A stretch of 6,324 nt of DNA from Cocleimonas sp. (GCA_023145535.1 JAGLDQ010000107.1:1-6324), one strand, 5' to 3'; counted from the first letter of the stretch, positions 1-5,175 are shown. Numbers and translations are program-made. The notes: generated by a model from the letters alone, not told the origin.

Positions 1-75
1 GGTTGCTCAATCCAATCTTGTGGATTGATAGGACAACAATTGGCCGAAGCATTTGATAAATATTCGCAGACATGA
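1..75 (+). CDS. possible 3' end of an unidentified upstream CDS
   Basis: Frame 1 is open from the window edge to a TGA at 73-75, giving about 24 residues ending in AEAFDKYSQT. I do not recognise the protein, and an open frame this short may be chance. The stretch also contains a perfect 8-bp inverted repeat (arms 7-14 and 21-28, 6-nt loop) with no T-run after it, so it does not look like an intrinsic terminator. If coding, its stop lies immediately before the A-tracts of the ribosomal promoter. Confidence 0.25.
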   Translation, partial: GCSIQSCGLIGQQLAEAFDKYSQT

Positions 76-134
76 AAAAATCAAAAAAAATAGAACATTG
101 ACATTATTTCCATGCTAACGGATAATCGCGCGCC
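75..134 (+). promoter_or_regulatory. sigma70 promoter of the rpsF-rpsR-rplI operon
   Basis: A perfect -35 TTGACA (98-103) is followed by a 17-nt spacer and a near-perfect -10 GATAAT (121-126). Two A-tracts just upstream (75-80 and 83-90) resemble an UP element. The bases after the -10, 127-134 (CGCGCGCC), form a GC-rich discriminator, a feature known from stringently controlled ribosomal promoters. Transcription should begin near 132-134, leaving a leader of about 95 nt before rpsF. The match to consensus is seen directly; ppGpp control is inferred. Confidence 0.85.
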
Positions 135-227
135 TTGTGGGTATCGGTAAATTTTATTCATTCCATACCCCTCCTTGCTCTATCGACAGAGATGATAGGG
201 CTGCCTTAATCCAAAAGGAGAGTTAAA
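133..227 (+). promoter_or_regulatory. structured rpsF leader, candidate ribosomal-protein autoregulatory element
   Basis: Two consecutive hairpins can form. The first pairs 139-144 (GGGTAT) with 165-170 (ATACCC) and can be extended inward by GG/CC and AA/TT past single bulges. The second pairs 177-184 with 194-201 (8 bp, one G-U, 9-nt loop). The six bases between them, CTCCTT at 171-176, are exactly complementary to the rpsF Shine-Dalgarno AAGGAG at 215-220, so ribosome access could be masked while both hairpins stay folded. S6:S18 is known to bind an rpsF leader motif in many bacteria. That motif's CCG is absent from 127-227, so identity with the known element is unproven. Confidence 0.5.
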
Positions 228-587
228 TTGAGACATTACGAAATTGTTGTTTTGATCCATCCTGACCAAAGCGACCAAGTTCCTGCGATGATCGAGCGCT
301 ACAAAAAAGTAGTTAGCGAAAACGAAGGAAACATGCATAGACTAGAAGACTGGGGACGTCGTCCTTTGGCTTACCCTATCGACAAGCTAAACAAAGCGCA
401 TTACCTCTTAATGAACATTGAGTGTGGTAATGATGCATTGAGTGAGCTAGAGCGTTTATTCCGCTTTAATGATGCGGTTTTGCGTAATCTGACCATGCGT
501 ACTGATGAAGCGACAGCTGAAGCTTCTTTATTAAGCAAAGAGAAGCAAGAGCAACGTCCTAACCGTAACCAACGTAATAGACGCTAG
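228..587 (+). CDS. rpsF: 30S ribosomal protein S6
   Basis: Protein S6 (119 residues) binds the platform of the 30S subunit as a pair with S18. The N-terminus MRHYEIV, the WGRRPLAYPI segment (residues 42-51) and the FRFNDAVLRN segment (78-87) are hallmarks of the family and its ferredoxin-like fold. The start is TTG, chosen because the family sequence begins exactly there and AAGGAG (215-220) lies 7 nt upstream; no ATG is available nearby. After about residue 100 the chain becomes a basic, Arg/Asn-rich tail (ending NRNQRNRR). The E. coli protein instead ends in an acidic tail modified by RimK. The gene leads the operon, with rpsR 23 nt downstream and no priB between them. Confidence 0.97.
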   Translation: MRHYEIVVLIHPDQSDQVPAMIERYKKVVSENEGNMHRLEDWGRRPLAYPIDKLNKAHYLLMNIECGNDALSELERLFRFNDAVLRNLTMRTDEATAEASLLSKEKQEQRPNRNQRNRR

Positions 588-610
588 TCGATCACTAAAG
601 GAATCACACT

Positions 611-838
611 ATGTCACGCAACTTTCGTCGCCAAAAATTTTGCCGCTTCACCGCCGAAGGCGTAAAGCAAATAGACTATAAAGACCTTGATACATTAAAA
701 GCCTATATCACAGAAACAGGCAAAATCGTACCAAGCCGTGTTACAGGAACTAAAGCGAAATATCAGCGCCAGTTAGCAACCGCTATCAAACGCGCACGCT
801 TTTTAGCACTACTTCCTTACACAGATCAGCACAAGTAA
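611..838 (+). CDS. rpsR: 30S ribosomal protein S18
   Basis: Protein S18 (75 residues, the same length as in E. coli) forms a heterodimer with S6 on the platform of the 30S subunit. It matches the family almost end to end: the basic N-terminus FRRQKFCRF (residues 5-13, with Cys11), then DYKD, GKIVPSR, AKYQRQLA and the C-terminal LLPYTD. Shine-Dalgarno AAAGGA (597-602) sits 8 nt before the ATG. The reading frame is clean. The gene lies 23 nt after rpsF and 24 nt before the membrane-protein gene, so co-transcription from the promoter at 98-126 is expected. Confidence 0.98.
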   Translation: MSRNFRRQKFCRFTAEGVKQIDYKDLDTLKAYITETGKIVPSRVTGTKAKYQRQLATAIKRARFLALLPYTDQHK

Positions 839-862
839 CTAATAATTTAAGAAGAACTCGTT

Positions 863-1756
863 ATGGCCAGTTTTATAATGGCAGGGCGTGGACAGGCTGC
901 GTTTTTTATTATTCTCTCCACTCTTTTATCACTAATACTCCCCCCAGTTGGGTTGTTTAGTGCTGCCGCCATTGCACTCATTACCTTGAGAATTGGTTGG
1001 CAACAAGGTCTTCTCTACACATTTTTAGGTAGCGCGGTACTAGCAATAGTTAGCTATCTACTCAAGCAAGATGCACCACTGGGCGTTATTGCAGGTTTGA
1101 TGGCATGGTTGCCCATTGTTTTGTTTGCCACTATCCTCGCGCAAACCAACGCATGGCAACGTACATTACAAGCACTACTCGCGGTAACAATATTAGGCGT
1201 TTTATTATTTCACGCTTATCAACCTGAACCCGAGCTGTTCTGGCAGACAACACTAGGACAACTCAAGCCGATGCTACAGGAAGCTTACAAGCTAAGTAGT
1301 AGCGAATCGGATGAGTTAATTCAGTCAATGTCGGGTTGGATGACGGGTGTTTTTATTGCAGCAATCGCGGTTACTGTTGCGCTAGCCTTGGTTTTAGCGC
1401 GTCATTGGCAAGCAATGCTTTATAACCCCGGTGGTTTTGGCGAAGAATTTCGTGAATTACGCATTGGTAAAGTGTTTGCCCTAATTATAGTGGCCTGCAT
1501 TGTATTAGCGATTGTAATGCGTAGCACTATCGCGATTGAGATACTCATTATTGCCGTGGGTATCTTTATGTTACAAGGGCTTGCCTTAGCGCATGGCGTT
1601 GTACATCAACTTGAGATGAAGCCAGGCTGGTTAGTTGCACTGTATGTGCTACTTTTTATCCTATTGGCGCAAATGTTTGTATTATTAGCTGCTTTTGGCA
1701 TTATCGACAATTTCGTAGATTTTCGTCGCAAATTTGCTAAAACGGATCAACCATAA
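863..1756 (+). CDS. DUF2232/YybS-like polytopic membrane protein
   Basis: This is a very hydrophobic protein of 297 residues. Likely membrane segments lie near residues 12-42 (probably two), 47-66, 73-93, 101-117, 159-179, 203-219, 222-246 and 256-279. A soluble loop at about 120-157 is rich in Glu, Gln and Ser. The C-terminal pattern after the last helix, Gly-Ile-Ile-Asp-Asn-Phe-Val-Asp-Phe-Arg-Arg (279-289), is typical of DUF2232/YybS proteins, and a gene of this kind often sits between rpsR and rplI in gammaproteobacteria. Its biochemical role is unknown to me. The ribosome binding site is weak (AGAAG near 850-854), suggesting low expression or coupling to rpsR 24 nt upstream. A second in-frame Met at residue 6 has no better site. 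Confidence 0.8.
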   Translation: MASFIMAGRGQAAFFIILSTLLSLILPPVGLFSAAAIALITLRIGWQQGLLYTFLGSAVLAIVSYLLKQDAPLGVIAGLMAWLPIVLFATILAQTNAWQRTLQALLAVTILGVLLFHAYQPEPELFWQTTLGQLKPMLQEAYKLSSSESDELIQSMSGWMTGVFIAAIAVTVALALVLARHWQAMLYNPGGFGEEFRELRIGKVFALIIVACIVLAIVMRSTIAIEILIIAVGIFMLQGLALAHGVVHQLEMKPGWLVALYVLLFILLAQMFVLLAAFGIIDNFVDFRRKFAKTDQP

Positions 1757-1761
1757 ATTTA

Positions 1762-1786
1762 GAGATTACGTTTAGCTCGTAATTTC
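1762..1786 (+). promoter_or_regulatory. hairpin just upstream of rplI
   Basis: Bases 1762-1770 pair with 1778-1786 (9 bp including one G-U) around a 7-nt loop. The hairpin fills most of the gap between the membrane-protein stop and rplI and ends 11 nt before the rplI Shine-Dalgarno. The bases after it (GTTT) are too few for a strong terminator. It could partly attenuate transcription, serve as an mRNA processing or stability site, or protect high expression of rplI relative to the membrane gene. The structure is read directly; the role is inferred. Confidence 0.4.
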
Positions 1787-1808
1787 GTTTGAGAAACAGG
1801 TGAAAACC

Positions 1809-2387
1809 ATGCAAGTTATTTTAATGGAAAGAATTGATAACCTAGGTGCATTAGGCGATATCGTCGCTGTGCGCTCAGGTTATGCACGTAATTATCTTGT
1901 GCCACAGCGCAAGGCAAAAATAGCAACTAAAATCAATCTTGAAGAGTTTGAAAAGATTCGCGCTGAACTAGAAGCAACTGAAGCGAAAGTCATTGCTGCG
2001 GCTCAAGCACGTTGCGATGCTGTTAATGATTTAAAAATCCAGATCACAGCTAATGCAGGCCCAGAAGGAAAATTATTTGGTTCTGTCACCGTACCTGAGA
2101 TTGCAGCGGCTATCACAGAAGCAGGGCATGAAGTAGGATCTAAAGAGATTCGTATGCCTGACGGTCCAATTCGCATGATTGGTCATTACGAAGTCGGTGT
2201 TCACTTCTACTTAGATATTGATGCGGTTGTTAAAGTTGCTGTTGCAAACGAAGACGGTGAAACTGAGCCTAAGATTATCGCGCCAAAAGAAAGTATTGGA
2301 ACAGGCGATAGTGATGAAGATGATGAGGACGCTGTAACTCGTTCTGATGCATCTGATCATGAAGAAGTCGTCGCAGAAAAAGAATAA
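1809..2387 (+). CDS. rplI: 50S ribosomal protein L9 with an acidic C-terminal extension
   Basis: L9 binds 23S rRNA near the base of the L1 stalk of the 50S subunit. I prefer the ATG at 1809 (192 residues): it gives the canonical MQVILME start and has AGGTGA (1798-1803) 5 nt upstream, whereas the in-frame GTG at 1800 has no ribosome binding site. The N-terminal rRNA-binding domain carries GYARN (24-28), followed by a long connecting helix (about 41-74) and the C-terminal domain with GPEGKLFGSVT (84-94). The usual Gly after LVPQ in the L9 signature is Arg34. The family normally ends near residue 149. Here about 45 more residues (148-192) follow, with 18 Asp/Glu against 4 Lys/Arg, including a Ser-Asp-Glu-Asp cluster at 168-174. 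This is the last gene of the operon, with a terminator 30 nt downstream. Confidence 0.95.
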   Translation: MQVILMERIDNLGALGDIVAVRSGYARNYLVPQRKAKIATKINLEEFEKIRAELEATEAKVIAAAQARCDAVNDLKIQITANAGPEGKLFGSVTVPEIAAAITEAGHEVGSKEIRMPDGPIRMIGHYEVGVHFYLDIDAVVKVAVANEDGETEPKIIAPKESIGTGDSDEDDEDAVTRSDASDHEEVVAEKE

Positions 2388-2416
2388 GATCCTGCTTTTT
2401 AGCTAAGTTGGATAGT

Positions 2417-2449
2417 AGCCACCCTTATTAGTGATAAGGGTGGCTTTTT
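2417..2449 (+). terminator. rho-independent terminator of the ribosomal operon
   Basis: A perfect 12-bp stem (2417-2428 with 2434-2445) encloses a 5-nt loop TAGTG and runs into five T residues (2445-2449). The stem is GC-rich at its base. It follows the rplI stop by about 30 nt, so it ends the rpsF-rpsR-membrane protein-rplI transcript. Confidence 0.95.
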
Positions 2450-2808
2450 ATTGAAAAGCGCAATGTTCTCACCTTGCTTATCCCTGTATATTCAAATCAT
2501 CTCCCTTCTTTAGCACTAAAGGGACACTGTGTTTTATCGATGATAAGGTAACTTAACGGAAAACAGACTAACTCTTCTTTATTTTGGTGATAGGATAACT
2601 GTATTAATTTAAGCAAGCACTCGATAGACCTCATTCACTTTTCGATCAATCAAAAAAGGATAATATGTCACAATATAGAGATACTACTTATTAACCAACG
2701 AATACCCCTATAAGATACTTTACAAACCAACCGTTAATCGTAAAAATACTGCCACTTTAGTTGATTAAATATCTACCCTAACACTATATCTAGGGATAAA
2801 TAAATCAT

Positions 2809-3019
2809 TTATACACAAGTACCCCATTACTTTTCTCTTAATCTATAAATTTCAAGGTTAATCATACATTAATTTTTTATCTACATGATTAACAAGTAAA
2901 AATACTAAATTTATAAATTTTCATATAATGCGAATATCTTAATAAAGACAAGCATTTAAGCGTCTTTTATTCATTCTATTCACAGAGTTATCCACAGGCT
3001 TGTTATAATAAGTGAATAA
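2809..3019 (+). other. DnaA-box cluster with AT-rich DNA, candidate origin-like or DnaA-regulated site
   Basis: Two sites match the high-affinity DnaA box TTAT(A/C)CACA exactly: TTATACACA at 2809-2817 and TTATCCACA at 2988-2996, in the same orientation. Weaker sites flank the second: TTATTCATT at 2967-2975 (7 of 9), CTATTCACA at 2976-2984 (8 of 9), and on the minus strand TTATTCACT at 3011-3019 (8 of 9). The DNA between (about 2838-2970) is extremely AT-rich and contains the 14-bp palindrome AAATTTATAAATTT (2907-2920) and a repeat of TATAAATTT (2844-2852, 2912-2920), as expected of an unwinding element. An odd 13-bp palindrome (2800-2812) abuts the first box. No dnaA, dnaN or mnmG (gidA) lies in the window, so function is inferred. 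A DnaA-titrating or DnaA-repressed site is the main alternative. Confidence 0.45.
2857..2893. repeat. 9-bp inverted repeat in the AT-rich region
   Basis: GTTAATCAT (2857-2865) is repeated exactly inverted as ATGATTAAC (2885-2893), with a 19-nt spacer. It lies between the two perfect DnaA boxes. It could be a protein-binding dyad or part of an unwinding structure. In DNA this AT-rich a chance occurrence is possible. Confidence 0.5.
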
Positions 3020-3060
3020 CGTCTAAAAACATACACTCTAAACCCCTTTCGACACTATAG

Positions 3061-3107
3061 AATCTCGTTATTTGAGATTGAAAAAATAAAAAAATCTAAT
3101 AAGTAGC
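3061..3107 (+). promoter_or_regulatory. candidate promoter and dyad upstream of the decayed hisP-like gene
   Basis: TTGAGA (3072-3077) and TCTAAT (3095-3100) are separated by 17 nt, each one mismatch from the sigma70 consensus, so transcription would start near 3107. A dyad AATCTC (3061-3066) / GAGATT (3074-3079) with a 7-nt gap overlaps the -35 and could be an operator. The spacer is almost pure A. This would have driven the amino acid transporter operon and may still drive the intact binding-protein gene. Confidence 0.5.
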
Positions 3108-3153
3108 TAAAATGGGTCTATACTAATTCCCATGTTGTTTTGGGGGTGTTTGT

Positions 3154-3631
3154 ATGCTTGATGTGATCGACCTGCATAAGAATTTTGGCTCACTAGCGGT
3201 CTTAAAAGGTATCTCTCTTTCTGCCTCTAAAGGAAATGTTATTTCTATTCTTGGACAGAGTAGCTCTGGAAAAATTACATTTCTACACTGTAGAAACTTT
3301 CTTGAAACACCTATTAGCGGTACGATTAAGCTCGACAACCATTCAATTTCCATTTCTAACCCCCATCCTCAACAACCCACCAAAAAACAAATCTTAGCGT
3401 TACACACAAACAACAATGATCTTCCAACAGTTTAATCTGTGGTCGCATATGACTCTGCTTAAAAAATATTAGCATTACGCTGATGAGTGTCTTAAAACTT
3501 GATAGAGAAACGGCAAAAAAAGAGCGATAGGCTCTTTAGAACAAGTATTCTCGAAGACGGTAAACCAGAGGAGGTTTTTTACTCAGCCTAAATCAGAAGC
3601 GTTTAAACGCCTTATTTCAAAGAAGCATTAA
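3154..3631 (+). pseudogene. decayed HisP/GlnQ-type amino acid ABC transporter ATPase
   Basis: The remains of an ATP-binding subunit for polar amino acid uptake (family length about 250 residues). The ATG at 3154 follows GGGGGTG (3141-3147) and the first 60 residues match HisP well (DLHKNFG, LKGISL, NFLETPISGTI). The Walker A reads GQSSSGKIT (34-42): a conserved Gly is Ser37 and the invariant Ser/Thr after Lys40 is Ile41. Homology then hops frames: IFQQFNLWSHMTLLK from 3419 (Q-loop; stop at 3470-3472), VLKLDRETAKKER from 3489 (stop 3528-3530), ILEDGKPEEVF from 3547, and TQPKSEAFKRLISKKH from 3581 to the TAA at 3629. The LSGGQ signature, Walker B and H-loop are missing through an internal deletion near 3545-3552, roughly 90 residues judged from E. 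coli HisP. It cannot encode a working ATPase. Confidence 0.88.
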
Positions 3632-3650
3632 TAGCAAAGGAGAAAACAAT

Positions 3651-4466
3651 ATGAAAAGAATATTTTACAGTATCATTTTATTAGTCAGCTTCAGTCTTAT
3701 CTCAGGCTGTGGTGACGATAAGGCCGTGGATACAACAAAAGTCAGTGCAGATACCCCTGTAAAAGAAAAAATACGCATAGGGGTTGAAGGGGCTTACCCT
3801 CCTTTTAGCCAAGTGACGAGCGATGGAAAATTGGTAGGGTTTGATATTGATATAGCCCATACTTTATGCGCCAATATGAATGCAGATTGTGAGCTGGTTA
3901 CACAAGACTGGGATGGTATTATCCCTGCTTTATTGGCAAAAAAATATGATGCCATTGTTGCCTCTATGCCGATGACCGATGAGCACAAAAAGAAAGTGGC
4001 ATTTACCCATCGCTATTATCAATCACCTGCTCGCTTTATCCATAAAAAAGGCGCAAACGATACCCTCTCCAAAGAAGATCTAGCGGGTAAAAATATTGGC
4101 GTACAGCGCGGTACCGTTTCTGATAAGTTTATTACAGGCGAGTTTGGTGAAGGGGTAATAATCAAGCGTTATGGTACACAGGAAGAAGCTTATCTTGATC
4201 TCAAGGCGGGACGTATTGAAATGTTTTTTGCAGATGCCTTTGTATTACTTGAATTTTTGGGCAAAGAAGAAGGCAAAGACTATGAATTTATTGGTAAAAG
4301 TTATACCGATCAAAAATACTTTGGTGAAGGCATTGGTATAGCCGTTCGTCAAGAAGATACGGTATTACGCGATCAATTTAATACAGCGATTGCGAATATT
4401 AGAAAAAATGGTGCGTATGAAATGGTCCGTGAAAAGTATTTTGAATTTGATATTTACGGAAAATAA
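3651..4466 (+). CDS. periplasmic amino acid-binding lipoprotein, HisJ/LAO-like (SBP family 3)
   Basis: An intact 271-residue solute-binding protein, normally the ligand receptor of a polar (basic) amino acid ABC importer. Residues 1-19 form a signal peptide ending in a lipobox (Leu16-Ile-Ser-Gly-Cys20), so it should be lipid-anchored. The family 3 signature lies at 63-76 (GFDIDIAHTLCANM). Cys73 and Cys80 align with the HisJ disulfide (38-45), and Asp195 aligns with the Asp that holds the ligand amino group. The C-terminus KYFEFDIYGK matches HisJ. Oddities in the pocket are His112 where HisJ has carboxylate-binding Arg77, Ala104 and Pro107 for two serines, and Glu46 for Asp11. AAAGGAG (3636-3642) sits 8 nt upstream. 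Both neighbours, ATPase and permease, are pseudogenes, so transport through this operon is unlikely. The ligand cannot be assigned. Confidence 0.93.
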   Translation: MKRIFYSIILLVSFSLISGCGDDKAVDTTKVSADTPVKEKIRIGVEGAYPPFSQVTSDGKLVGFDIDIAHTLCANMNADCELVTQDWDGIIPALLAKKYDAIVASMPMTDEHKKKVAFTHRYYQSPARFIHKKGANDTLSKEDLAGKNIGVQRGTVSDKFITGEFGEGVIIKRYGTQEEAYLDLKAGRIEMFFADAFVLLEFLGKEEGKDYEFIGKSYTDQKYFGEGIGIAVRQEDTVLRDQFNTAIANIRKNGAYEMVREKYFEFDIYGK

Positions 4467-4468
4467 CA

Positions 4469-4760
4469 ATGCTATTGGGTGGATATTTACCACTTAATTT
4501 TAAAAGGGATGTTACGGACCCTTGAGGTCGCCTTATTTTCCCTGATAATAACCTTTATTTTTGGCATCTTAACCGCCCTAGGTGGGTGCTATAGCTCTAC
4601 GCGGCATTCCTGATATTGTCTTAATGATGCTGCTGTTCTTTGGCAGACAATTACTCCTTAATATAAACGATCCGACACGATATTCCCAGCGATGGTAATG
4701 AAGCAATCTTTATTGCTGCACGCTATCGCAGGCATCATTACCCTTGTGGATTCTTAATAT
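4469..4760 (+). pseudogene. decayed HisQ-type amino acid ABC transporter permease
   Basis: The remains of the first membrane permease of the HisPJQ-type operon, beginning with an ATG 2 nt after the binding-protein stop. The start MLLGGYLPL is followed by a +1 shift near 4496. Frame 4497 then reads ILKGMLRTLEVALFSL and a hydrophobic first helix to GILTALGGC. A second shift, with loss of about 20 residues near 4594, leads to ALRGIPDIVLMMLLFFG, the equivalent of HisQ LIRGVPDLVLMLLIFYG, stopping at 4696-4698. A last scrap, AIAGIITL (4722-4745), matches HisQ VAGIITL. The C-terminal half, including the EAA loop that contacts the ATPase, is gone. Alignments are from memory of E. coli HisQ. Non-functional. 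Confidence 0.85.
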
Positions 4761-4793
4761 AATAATAAGGTTTATTATGTAGGCTATTGCTTG

Positions 4794-4816
4794 GATCTTA
4801 TTACAAGATCATTTTT
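4794..4816 (+). terminator. weak candidate terminator after the decayed transporter operon
   Basis: GATCTT (4794-4799) pairs with AAGATC (4805-4810) around a 5-nt loop, followed by A and five T residues (4812-4816). The 6-bp stem has only two GC pairs, so termination would be weak. Its position downstream of the permease remnant would suit the end of the old operon. Confidence 0.35.
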
Positions 4817-5126
4817 AACACTTTTTTTAAATTTGGCAGCAACCGAAAAAAGCTAAGGCAACAATATAGATATATTATAATATGCTTATGCGCTGTCTTT
4901 TAATTGACGAGCGGTAGCTTTTATGGTCTTATCAGACACTGATTTAGCACTTATAGAGATGCGTATATTTATCAACCACAGAACGATTATAGTAACGAAT
5001 GTTACAAATATCTTAAATATTTTCCTTGATTGTCACATGACTGAAGTAGTTTTGGTGCTAAATAACGACTGAGGTTTTTTTTATTAGACGTACAAAGCTT
5101 CATCCAAAAAATCCTCATATTTAGGC

Positions 5127-5175
5127 CTTGTACAAGATCTAGATCATACTAATAAAAAATATAATTCAACCTGAA
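5127..5175 (+). promoter_or_regulatory. sqr upstream region: twin palindromes and candidate -10
   Basis: Two perfect 10-bp palindromes sharing one base, CTTGTACAAG (5127-5136) and GATCTAGATC (5136-5145), are followed by TATAAT (5160-5165), which overlaps the dyad TTCA-ACC-TGAA (5165-5175). No -35 stands at the usual distance from the -10. The palindromes occupy that place, which would fit an activator-dependent or repressor-controlled promoter. Transcription would begin near 5172, about 60 nt before sqr. The palindromes are seen directly; the regulator, presumably responding to sulfide or redox, is unknown. Confidence 0.4.

Larger units (their letters stand above)
2450..3153. other. AT-rich gene-free region
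   Basis: About 700 bases with no convincing gene on either strand. The left part (2450-2760) holds only short frames. One is a 9-codon ORF at 2665-2694 (MSQYRDTTY) behind AAAAAAGGA, and another is an unrelated 28-codon open stretch that overlaps its end and stops near 2768. Either could be chance or a remnant. The right part contains the DnaA-box cluster and AT palindromes annotated separately, then a candidate promoter for the decayed transporter operon. A further TATAAT at 3004-3009 lacks a good -35. Only one GATC (2644-2647) was seen, unlike the GATC-rich E. coli origin. Confidence 0.7.

Noticed and set aside
7..28. Perfect 8-bp hairpin near the window start as a terminator
   Set aside because: No T-run follows either arm, and the sequence may be coding.
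1800..1808. GTG at 1800 as the rplI start, adding three residues
   Set aside because: It has no ribosome binding site, and its GTG lies inside the AGGTGA that serves the ATG at 1809; L9 proteins begin MQVIL.
3004..3009. TATAAT as a promoter -10
   Set aside because: The only -35-like element (TTCACA, 2979-2984) is 19 nt away and the site overlaps the DnaA-box cluster; the promoter at 3072-3100 is better.
2450..3153. CRISPR array, tRNA or insertion sequence in the gene-free region
   Set aside because: No regularly spaced repeats, no cloverleaf, and no terminal inverted repeats or transposase fragments were found.
3123..3353. Minus-strand open frame opposite the hisP remnant
   Set aside because: It is antisense to sequence with clear HisP homology on the plus strand and has no recognisable family.
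3794..3988. Minus-strand open frame inside the binding-protein gene
   Set aside because: It lies wholly opposite a well-supported gene and looks like a shadow frame.
4886..5032. Minus-strand hydrophobic frame ending in KATARQLKDSA that looks like a small membrane protein
   Set aside because: It has no usable start codon; the only upstream ATG is followed at once by TGA, and there is no ribosome binding site.
4923..5072. Plus-strand 49-codon frame beginning MVLSDTDLALIEMR
   Set aside because: There is no good Shine-Dalgarno and no family resemblance, and the surrounding DNA looks like relic or intergenic sequence.
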